In this document: in pieces, positions 54,723-61,997 of the stretch
How positions within the stretch are numbered: position 1 is the stretch's first letter
Layout of the letters: each line of letters opens with the position of its first letter
Source: Plectonema cf. radiosum LEGE 06105
GTDB taxonomy: Bacteria; Cyanobacteriota; Cyanobacteriia; Cyanobacteriales; Nostocaceae
Direction: 5' to 3'
Length of the DNA: 64,000 nt
NCBI RefSeq assembly: GCF_015207665.1
Contig: NZ_JADEWL010000009.1
Coordinates: forward strand, 1-64,000
Notes under the pieces: generated by a model
What the model was told of the DNA's origin: nothing
Databases searched by the model: none
What the model saw: only the letters and a program-made list of their open reading frames with translations
Position numbers and translations under genes: made by a program

Positions 54723-55367
54723 AGTAAATCCACAATAATTTATTTGTAATCAAGACTATTCATTTAATCAATAGTCACAAGTTATAATAACTTTTTATTT
54801 ATGAAACATAAGTATTATGGGGATATTCAGCTAAGAATAATAAGTTTTTATCTATGAATTCAATATCAAAGATTATTGGTTCTTATTGAGAATAGAAATT
54901 CTATGTAAGCTCGGTCAATAATACGACTACTCGAATGCCTTAAGTCTGTTTTTATTCTTTACATTGAAGAAAATCTCAGTAAAAACCCTTTTGTGACAGT
55001 TGAGGTGCGGAATGTGGGTTATATGTAATATTTACTTCAGTACTATCAGAATTTTGTTGTGGCGATAGGCGAAGCCGACACCGAAGGTGTATCGCAATAT
55101 TTCAGGTATAGTTCACAAAATCGCGTTGCTCCCGTATATATATAGCCTGTTAATTACATTTATACTAGCGTATTATTAGTAAAATGCGTTGCTCCGTAGG
55201 GAGATGGCTACGGTGTACACACAACTACTCTCCACATAGGTTTCAGGGATTTTAACCCCCTTAAATCGTCGTTCCTCCTTCCCTAAAAGGGAACACTCCG
55301 TGAACTCAATGACAGGGCTTCGAGCGATTTGCCTCATAGTTCAAAAGTCGGTTAATCGATAGAAATC
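54723..55367. other. Intergenic region around the right inverted repeat
   Basis: No gene seen apart from the inverted-repeat arm. A small CCGTAG/CTACGG hairpin lies near 55193-55212. AT-rich otherwise, with CTCCTTCCCTAAAAGGGAAC near 55276. Confidence 0.5.
55053..55133. repeat. Right arm of the 85-bp inverted repeat
   Basis: In reverse complement this contains GGGAGCAACGCGATTTTGTG, a diverged 14-nt stretch, and then the same mini-element (55062-55095 on the plus strand) as the left arm at 45199-45285. Confidence 0.8.
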
Positions 55368-55636
55368 AACAACTCCAGCAACGAGTAAAAGACTTGGAAA
55401 AAGCTCTTGAAGATTCCAATAAAGATAGCTGGGGAAATACGCTTAACAAACAGGCTGCGAAGGTGGTTAACAAGGAGTTGGAGAAAACTATTGAGCCATT
55501 AATGTCGGAAGTTGAGCGCTTGAATAATCTACTTTCACAAAGAGAGCAACAACTAACTCAACTTCAAGCAATGACGCACTCAGGGTATAACTCATTGCAT
55601 CTAATTAACTTTTTCCACGAAGCGGCGCGAAATTAA
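55368..55636 (+). CDS. Coiled-coil protein fragment, possibly plasmid-derived
   Basis: The frame is open upstream of ATG 55394 (LQQRVKDLEKALEDSN), and the protein reads SNKDSWGNTLNKQAAKVVNK then ELEKTIEPLMSEVERLNNLL with a final GYNSLHLINFFHEAARN. It is a long coiled coil, probably the 3' end of a larger gene. Its stop overlaps the 3' end of the glycosyltransferase gene by four bases. No family recognised. Confidence 0.45.
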
Positions 55637-56886
55637 TATCTTGGCATTGCAGTTTTATAATAATTATTAATACTTTCGTATTCTTTAACAATTGGTATTT
55701 GAGATTCACAAAAATCAATTTTATTAATAATGGCACTGTATGCGCGGGCAAGATTATTCGCAATTTGATTTGGACGGTAACGACTATTTGCCCAAATAGA
55801 GCCGTTTTCTCCTAATTGTTGTCTTAGTTTTGGAGAGGTAAGTAAGTAAGATATAGCAATGTGTAGGGCATTAACATTTTGCTCTACAATATATCCAGCA
55901 TTAGCTGTGATAATTTCAGAAGCAAGCTGCACTCCAGGAGTCACAACTACAGGTATTCCTGCTGCCATTGCTTCTGCTGTAGCTATACTGAAATTTTCCG
56001 AAACAGATGGCAAAACAAACAAATCCGCACTTTGCAATAATAAATTCTTTTGCTCGTTCTGCACAAAACCAGTAAATGTAACGCGATCGCTTAAGTTCAA
56101 AGATATTACAAGTTGTTTCAAATAGTTGACATAATCCGGCTCTCCGGTACCTGCCATCAACAGATGAAAGTCAATCGAATCAGCATTTATAAGACTGAGT
56201 GCTTTGATTAACATATCTGGACACTTGTTATGACAAAGCCGAGAGAGGAACAGTACGATCGGAGTATGAGGGGAAATGGAGTATACAGAATGAAGTTGCA
56301 ATCTTGCTTGGGGATTAATATCCACTTGTTCTACACCCAAAGGTAATTTAACGATGCTTGATTTAATCCCATATTTACGCACATCCTGGGCTTCAGCTTC
56401 AGTTGTGCAATGTATAGCTGCTGCATGGTTGAGATTATGACGTTCAACCAGCATTGAATATATTTGCTTTTTTCGCTTACTTTGAGTTAATGCCCAAGAT
56501 GTTAGTTGTCCTTGAGTCCGAATCGTATAAGGAATATTATGCCACCTAGCGATCGCCCCAGCACAACTGGGAGCATAAGAGAAAAGATAGTGGTTATCGA
56601 GAATGTCATAGTTCTTGATATTTTGCCACAGCCATTTAGTCAAAGCAGGAGAAAAGATAAACTCTTTCATGGGTGGCGAAAAGTAAGGTAAAAACCAAAC
56701 AGGAACCTGTTTGTACTCGATTTTTTGGTATAAAGGAACATCAAGCGGTTTTGAGCCATTATGATTGGTTGTAACTATTTGGGCTTCAATTCCGTTGTTG
56801 AGTAAAGCTTTGACTAAATTAATTACTACAGTAGTGGGACCACCTAGAAATGGACTGAGTGAGGGAATAACGTGAAGTACTTTCAT
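55633..56886 (-). CDS. GT4-family glycosyltransferase
   Basis: 417 residues from MKVLHVIPSLSPFLGGPTTV. The GT-B fold has the N-terminal acceptor-binding Gly-rich loop (SPFLGGP), and the C-terminal donor site PIVLFLSRLCHNKCPDMLIK, the VLPSVSENFSIATAEAMAAG EX7E motif region with GIPVVVTPG. It transfers a sugar from a nucleotide donor onto a polysaccharide or lipid. The in-frame extension up to 57021 is translation of the 7-bp repeat tract (NYQLPIT units) and is not the true N-terminus. It is followed upstream by a Wzy-like gene in the same direction. Confidence 0.92.
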   Translation of the reverse strand: MKVLHVIPSLSPFLGGPTTVVINLVKALLNNGIEAQIVTTNHNGSKPLDVPLYQKIEYKQVPVWFLPYFSPPMKEFIFSPALTKWLWQNIKNYDILDNHYLFSYAPSCAGAIARWHNIPYTIRTQGQLTSWALTQSKRKKQIYSMLVERHNLNHAAAIHCTTEAEAQDVRKYGIKSSIVKLPLGVEQVDINPQARLQLHSVYSISPHTPIVLFLSRLCHNKCPDMLIKALSLINADSIDFHLLMAGTGEPDYVNYLKQLVISLNLSDRVTFTGFVQNEQKNLLLQSADLFVLPSVSENFSIATAEAMAAGIPVVVTPGVQLASEIITANAGYIVEQNVNALHIAISYLLTSPKLRQQLGENGSIWANSRYRPNQIANNLARAYSAIINKIDFCESQIPIVKEYESINNYYKTAMPRY

Positions 56887-56902
56887 AAAATGGAGAATAG
56901 GG

Positions 56903-56958
56903 AATTGGTAATTGGTAATTGGTAATTGGTAATTGGTAATTGGTAATTGGTAATTGGT
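56903..56958. repeat. Eight perfect 7-bp tandem repeats (AATTGGT)
   Basis: AATTGGT x8 lies directly upstream of the glycosyltransferase ATG and downstream of the Wzy-like stop. On the minus strand it is an in-frame source of NYQLPIT repeats in a longer ORF. It is a typical cyanobacterial heptamer tract, expected to vary in length. Confidence 0.95.
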
Positions 56959-57021
56959 AAAATTTTCTATAAAATGGGATTGATAATACAAGTAAAAATT
57001 TATATGTATTAATACTTGCAA

Positions 57022-58329
57022 TTAGTTCGTAAATGTGGCGGTTCTTACTGCTATATAAGCTACTAACCAACCGGGTAATGAATGAGCGGAACCGATGTTA
57101 TAAAATCCTGATTCAAAAAAGCAAAGACATAATTCAGCTAAAAGAGCGGCTGCAAGTGCTAACTTAAATTCAAAATGCTCTTTGTTTATATAATTTGAAC
57201 TTTCTTTAATTTGATTAATAACAATTGACCATAGAGGAACAAATGTTAATAAACTACCAATTAAACCAATTTGGTATGTTAAACCAATGTAAGCATTATG
57301 AGCGGTTCCTACCCACAAACGTTCAAAGAAAATGTTTTGTGAAGATTTATGCAACAATAAAGCTTCTTCGCTTCCCCAGCCATTACCAATTAATATCGAA
57401 ATTGGCGAAGAGAAAATATTTTCAATAAACAAAGGCCAAAGTAAATTAGTCCGATAACTGGTAATACCTGCACCTGTAGAAGTAGTTAGACTTTCGTATA
57501 ATTTATTAAATAAAGATGATTCCCAAAAATCTATACTTAATATCAGTAAAGCACTAATAACTATTGTACCAATACCATAAATACTTAACATTTCTGTGCC
57601 TTTATATCTCGACCAACATATAAGGTAGTAAAGAAATAATATACTTAAGGCAAGTAAGGGAGTTCTTGCGCCGCTGATAATTATTGCAGTAAATATAATT
57701 AATGTTGGAAAAAATCTGAATATTCCCCAATGTTTATGTCTGGATGAAAACCAGATAGATAAAGGTAAAATAATAATGCCAAGGGCTGCGGTGGCATTTG
57801 GATTAAAAAATATACCGCTAGGAGCGCCCATCAAAACCGGAATTACTCTAAGTGCATTTCCGATTAATCCTACTGTATAAATAACAGTAGCACTGTAAAC
57901 TAAATTTTTAATAATTGCTGTAGCATCTTCAAAAGAATTAAGTACGCTTTGCACCCCCCACGTTAGGAATAAATAAGCTAGTAGAAAAGAAACAGCTTTA
58001 AAAATACCTGTTTCGTAAAAATCTGCCGCATAGAGTACACCATTCAAATCAGCATAAGCCGTACTAATTATAATTACTGTAAATACCAAAAATGCGAAGC
58101 GATCAAAATTATTGCGCTGCCATTTTCCAGAAATAAATACATTAAAGAAACCATAAATAGTTAAAACAGCTAATCCCGTCCATCTTCCCCAATAAGCCAG
58201 TGCTGTTCCTGGAGGAATAATAAAACTATTAATTGCTAAAGCAAAAGGAAGCCACCCAAAGATGGGTAGCCAAGTTAACCATTGATTTGTTTGAGTTGGA
58301 TTATAAACTTGTTGATAGGTTTGAGTCAC
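57022..58329 (-). CDS. O-antigen ligase/Wzy-like polymerase
   Basis: 435 residues with about 10-12 helices. The Wzy_C-type loop and following helix are seen as NIFFERLWVGTAHNAYIGLT, with the H-N-x-Y/L region typical of O-antigen ligases and polymerases, and the segment SGARTPLLALSILFLYYLIC. It would join or polymerise polysaccharide repeat units at the membrane. It is in operon-like array with the GT4 gene (136 bp, heptamer tract between) and near the Wzc-like kinase at 61998. Confidence 0.88.
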   Translation of the reverse strand: MTQTYQQVYNPTQTNQWLTWLPIFGWLPFALAINSFIIPPGTALAYWGRWTGLAVLTIYGFFNVFISGKWQRNNFDRFAFLVFTVIIISTAYADLNGVLYAADFYETGIFKAVSFLLAYLFLTWGVQSVLNSFEDATAIIKNLVYSATVIYTVGLIGNALRVIPVLMGAPSGIFFNPNATAALGIIILPLSIWFSSRHKHWGIFRFFPTLIIFTAIIISGARTPLLALSILFLYYLICWSRYKGTEMLSIYGIGTIVISALLILSIDFWESSLFNKLYESLTTSTGAGITSYRTNLLWPLFIENIFSSPISILIGNGWGSEEALLLHKSSQNIFFERLWVGTAHNAYIGLTYQIGLIGSLLTFVPLWSIVINQIKESSNYINKEHFEFKLALAAALLAELCLCFFESGFYNIGSAHSLPGWLVAYIAVRTATFTN

Positions 58330-58609
58330 AGAATTTTGGATTTTAACAACGAATGTGTTTAGTTTATTTTACATTTGTCCTACGGACACGTAATTAGGTT
58401 GATATTAATAAAAATATCGTTTGGAAAAACTACTCCCTCCCGCTCTAAAATTACCTTTCACCCGTAGAGTGCGGTTCATCTCTCTCAATCTCTTTCCTCT
58501 GCGTCCTCTGTCTTGAAAAGTTGTTCATGGGGGAAACCCCCAAGACCACACTTTTCGCTGCGTCTCTGCGGTTTTTTAAATTCGGTAATCTTATGATAGA
58601 AAAAATAAT
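58330..58609. other. Spacer with low-complexity repeat
   Basis: It contains TCTCTCAATCTCTTTCCTCT- and GCGTCCTCTG-like stretches recurring in cyanobacterial spacers, and GGGGGAAACCCCC near 58528 (a short palindrome). No gene seen. Confidence 0.5.
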
Positions 58610-60076
58610 TCATATAGTAACTTTATATTTATAAAAATCATCTAAATTACTATTTATATGGATTCCTTTACTCATATACTGAGGAATATGAACTGAGAAA
58701 TTTTGTAAAAGCATCGGAGCTATTTCTAAGCAAGAAATCTGTTTTCTACTTTTCTTAAACGTTGTATCTTGAGGGTCATAAATTAATAAAGAACCTTCTT
58801 TTATATGATAAGCATTTGTATTAGTTTCATCTTCAATTAAAATATTTTCTAAACCAAGGTTTTCCAAAGGCACCAAACGTCCTTTGAATAACGCATTTGT
58901 AATTCTTTTTTGAGGTAAATTTACCTGACCAAAAAATACAGCAAATAAACCATCTTCTTTTTGAGCAAATTCTACTAATCTTCCTTCGATAGATAACTTA
59001 CCTAGCTGATTCCGAAACTGCTCAACCCATTCTTCTTTGACAACAATGCCAAATTCAGGGAACATCGCAGGAGTTTGACACCAAGCATCATCGGGAATAC
59101 CCAAAGCAGACATCAACTTTGCTGCATCGGCTAAATTTAATTGAGTCTTTACCATCCAAGCAGTAGTTGCACTCTGTCCCATACTAGATGCTATCCAAAG
59201 TGTATATTCGGGATTACTATCTACAAAGCGTATTAATTGAGTAACAGATTGCTCAAATTTACTCATCGCAAAATCAATCTCATCTTTATATCTAGAAACC
59301 CACTCACTGTTATAGCCGAATTTTTTGTAATCTTGGGGAAATAGTGCAGCCCAGTAACGATGCATAGATGAAGCTACATGATTGGTGAAAAAGGTAGCGA
59401 AATCAGGTTTAGTGGTTTTAAGTTGTTTGAGAAATAAATCAAAAGCAAGAACAGCTTGATAAGTACGTCTGCGATTTTTCCGCCAAGGTTTAAACTGTTC
59501 TGTTAATAATTGGTTTGCTGTATCAACTAAAGTTGCAACTCTCAAACCGAGAGCAGGAAGATGAGTTAACAATTTTAATGTAGCTTGTATCGGAAATTTA
59601 GTAGAAACATTACGAGCGGAATTTCTTGCCATTGATAGATTGAACTCTTGGAAGACAGAAAGTTTTGCTGGAAAGCATTGGCTGTTAGTTGCAAAGCTAT
59701 CCGGTACATAGAAAGTATAGTTATCTAAATTGTTAGGTAGAGGGTAGCTGTGCAGAGAGCCAAAAAGCCCTGTTTTAATGCCATTCTCCGATAGTATCTG
59801 CCAAATAGGAGGAAATTCTTGATTAATTTTAGTTAGATTCTGATTGAAATGGTGAATCCTATGGTGAGTAGATGCAACACCTCGATGCAATGTAGCCCAG
59901 GTTATCCAAGGAGATAATACCGAATCTACTGCATGAGTTTCATATTGGTAACATTGAGGTAGCTTTTGAGCTAAAGCTGAATCAGGATACTTTTGAGTGT
60001 AGTAATCAATTATGTGCCAAGGAACTTCGTTTAATTCAAAAAAAATGATTTTTCTACCCTGGATTTTCTGATTCAT
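58610..60076 (-). CDS. Alkaline-phosphatase-superfamily protein in the polysaccharide locus
   Basis: 488 residues. The N-terminus IIFFELNEVPWHIIDYYTQK places an acidic residue after a strand, as in alkaline phosphatase/sulfatase-fold enzymes. It is followed by SVLSPWITWATLHRGVAST, where the Thr/Ser of the phospho-nucleophile is expected, and by TFFTNHVASSMHRYWAAL and LWIASSMGQSATTAWM for metal ligands. The family includes sulfatases, phosphoglycerol transferases and nucleotide pyrophosphatases. The second-metal His pattern is not textbook, so function (possibly polysaccharide modification) is uncertain. The downstream-coding methyltransferase starts 5 bp away, so both probably share an operon. 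Confidence 0.68.
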   Translation of the reverse strand: MNQKIQGRKIIFFELNEVPWHIIDYYTQKYPDSALAQKLPQCYQYETHAVDSVLSPWITWATLHRGVASTHHRIHHFNQNLTKINQEFPPIWQILSENGIKTGLFGSLHSYPLPNNLDNYTFYVPDSFATNSQCFPAKLSVFQEFNLSMARNSARNVSTKFPIQATLKLLTHLPALGLRVATLVDTANQLLTEQFKPWRKNRRRTYQAVLAFDLFLKQLKTTKPDFATFFTNHVASSMHRYWAALFPQDYKKFGYNSEWVSRYKDEIDFAMSKFEQSVTQLIRFVDSNPEYTLWIASSMGQSATTAWMVKTQLNLADAAKLMSALGIPDDAWCQTPAMFPEFGIVVKEEWVEQFRNQLGKLSIEGRLVEFAQKEDGLFAVFFGQVNLPQKRITNALFKGRLVPLENLGLENILIEDETNTNAYHIKEGSLLIYDPQDTTFKKSRKQISCLEIAPMLLQNFSVHIPQYMSKGIHINSNLDDFYKYKVTI

Positions 60077-60081
60077 TAAAT

Positions 60082-60867
60082 TTACTTGTCTCCCCGCTTC
60101 TTCAATGGATATCTACATACAGCAACATTTTCATCAGCCCGTTCTATTTTTACTTTAGTTATTAAAATATCGTCAAGGGACATATCCTCGAAGGTAGTAG
60201 TTTGTAATATTTTATTAGTAGATTGCCGCAATTTACTTAATTTTGCCAAGTATTTTCTCATACCAGTGAAATCTGCAATCTTTGTCAACCAGTAGTGCAA
60301 TTCTGACTGACGACGACGTTGAGCGTACATCTCTACTTCTCCAAAATAATCTTTTAGTAAAGCTTCAAAGTCATGACGGCACAATTCTACAGTGTGATAA
60401 GGATTTTGAGGATTATGATTAGTTTGAGGTACTTGTGGTGTGGAGACAATATAGATTCCGTCAGTAGCAAGCAAACGTACAGTTTCTTGTAAGTAAGCTG
60501 GAATATTGGGTAAATGCTCGATGGTTTCAAAAGAACAAATTACGTCAAACTCGGAATCAGCAAAATCTGTATTAGCGACATCTGCAATTTGAAGCTGGAG
60601 ACGACTGTTACTATATTTACCTTGTCCGTAAGAAATTGCAACGGGGTCGAGATCAATTCCAATAACCTGATTCGCGACTTGAGTTAAATAATCTGCACCA
60701 TAACCAACCCCGGTAGCAGCATCAAGTACCTTTTTATCTTGACAGTAATTAGCAGCAAACTGATAACGCTTGAGATGGATAGATAAAATTCCATCTGGTT
60801 CCTCTTCTGGAATAATTCTTTCTACAGCGTCATCAATTTCTAAGCGATTGCGGATTAAGTTAGTCAT
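60082..60867 (-). CDS. SAM-dependent methyltransferase of the polysaccharide locus
   Basis: 261 residues: VLDAATGVGYGADYLTQVAN (motif I), VIGIDLDPVAISYGQGKY, IADVANTDFADSEFDVICSF with the acidic strand, and ETVRLLATDGIYIVSTPQ. Methyltransf_11-like, of the kind found in polysaccharide and LPS clusters where it caps or decorates sugars (inference). ETIEHLPNIPAYLQ follows the usual order. It lies 5 bp upstream (in transcription) of the phosphatase-fold gene. Confidence 0.85.
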   Translation of the reverse strand: MTNLIRNRLEIDDAVERIIPEEEPDGILSIHLKRYQFAANYCQDKKVLDAATGVGYGADYLTQVANQVIGIDLDPVAISYGQGKYSNSRLQLQIADVANTDFADSEFDVICSFETIEHLPNIPAYLQETVRLLATDGIYIVSTPQVPQTNHNPQNPYHTVELCRHDFEALLKDYFGEVEMYAQRRRQSELHYWLTKIADFTGMRKYLAKLSKLRQSTNKILQTTTFEDMSLDDILITKVKIERADENVAVCRYPLKKRGDK

Positions 60868-61041
60868 AGAATTGTTGTAATTTATTTTACATTTATAATC
60901 TATTTTGTTGTAACATTTTTGGAAAGATATTGGTAATTATACGTTGAGAGTTTTTTTATTAGTCATATGTAGGGGTTTAGCAGTGCTAAACCCCTATTAC
61001 GATGGATGTGGTTTCCTTTAGAAAAAAGATAAAATGAACCC

Positions 61042-61752
61042 ATGTGTAGAAGAATTTTTATTGGTGATGTCCACGGTCATTACGATGGTTTGATGCTTTT
61101 GTTGAATGTAATATCACCCGATCGCGATGATCGAGTTTATTTTTTAGGAGATTTGATTAACAGGGGTCCCAAAAGCGCTCAAGTAGTAGAATTTGTCCGT
61201 AAAAGTCCGTATTATTGCGTATTGGGCAATCACGAGCAAATGCTTTTAGATTACTTCCAAGATAAACAAGTTATTAACAAAACTATTGAAAAAGCTTCTT
61301 GTACCTATAAAGAAACCATCGATAGCTATCTTAAATCGGACATCTCTTTGCTACCCGTTCACCTGGAATGGTTTTCTAATTTACCACTATATCTAGATTT
61401 GGGAGACATTTGGGCGGTTCATGGGGGTGTTAATCCTCAACTTGCTTTGGATAAACAAAGCCAAAAGGAATTTTGTTGGATTCGTCAGCCTTTTCATAGC
61501 ATGAGTAAACCATATTTCCCCGATAAGTTAATTATTGTCGGTCATACACCAACTTTCAAAATTGGGGGTGTTATTCCGGGAAAACTGGTACAAGGAAAAG
61601 GTTGGTTGGATATCGATACGGGTGCTTACGATCGCAGAAGCGGTTGGTTAACTGCTTTGGATATGACAAACAGCATAGTTTATCAAGCTAACGTGTTTAG
61701 TAGAAAAACTCGCGTTTCAGCTTTGTCAGAGATTGTAGAAGAAATTGGTTAA
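61042..61752 (+). CDS. Ser/Thr-type phosphoprotein phosphatase (calcineurin-like)
   Basis: 236 residues. The metallophosphoesterase motifs are GDVHG (RRIFIGDVHGHYDGL), GDLINRGPKS (GDxxDRG with Asn for Asp) and GNHEQMLLDYF, then the His-rich WAVHGGVNP and IIVGHTPTF. Such PPP-type enzymes dephosphorylate proteins or diadenosine polyphosphates. The GDLINRG variant keeps the first Asp. It is divergent from the methyltransferase gene and about 250 bp upstream of the Wzc-like tyrosine autokinase on the same strand; a regulatory pairing with the kinase is inference. Confidence 0.88.
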   Translation: MCRRIFIGDVHGHYDGLMLLLNVISPDRDDRVYFLGDLINRGPKSAQVVEFVRKSPYYCVLGNHEQMLLDYFQDKQVINKTIEKASCTYKETIDSYLKSDISLLPVHLEWFSNLPLYLDLGDIWAVHGGVNPQLALDKQSQKEFCWIRQPFHSMSKPYFPDKLIIVGHTPTFKIGGVIPGKLVQGKGWLDIDTGAYDRRSGWLTALDMTNSIVYQANVFSRKTRVSALSEIVEEIG

Positions 61753-61997
61753 ATTCCCCAGTCTTATTAGCCTATTCCCTTTTATAAGTATTTTTACGTT
61801 AAATTTTCAATAAGTTAATTCTTTTTTACGTGCAAACACTGAAGCCTGTAAGCAATCGTTTTATTTAGACTAATACCGACTATTTATAAGATTTGGGTTC
61901 CCTAAGTACGCTTAATCTCAGAGCAGTCATCTATCACTAATGAATATGCTTTCTGGAACATAACTTTAATTAAATGTAATTTTAAAAGTGCGATCGC
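61753..61997. other. Spacer before the Wzc-like gene
   Basis: AT-rich with no gene seen; it ends in a HIP1 site immediately before the ATG, so the ribosome-binding site is not obvious. It presumably contains the promoter. Confidence 0.5.

Noticed and set aside
56887-57070. In-frame N-terminal extension of the glycosyltransferase
   Set aside because: The extension is translation of the AATTGGT tract; MKVLHVIPSLSP is the family's normal start.
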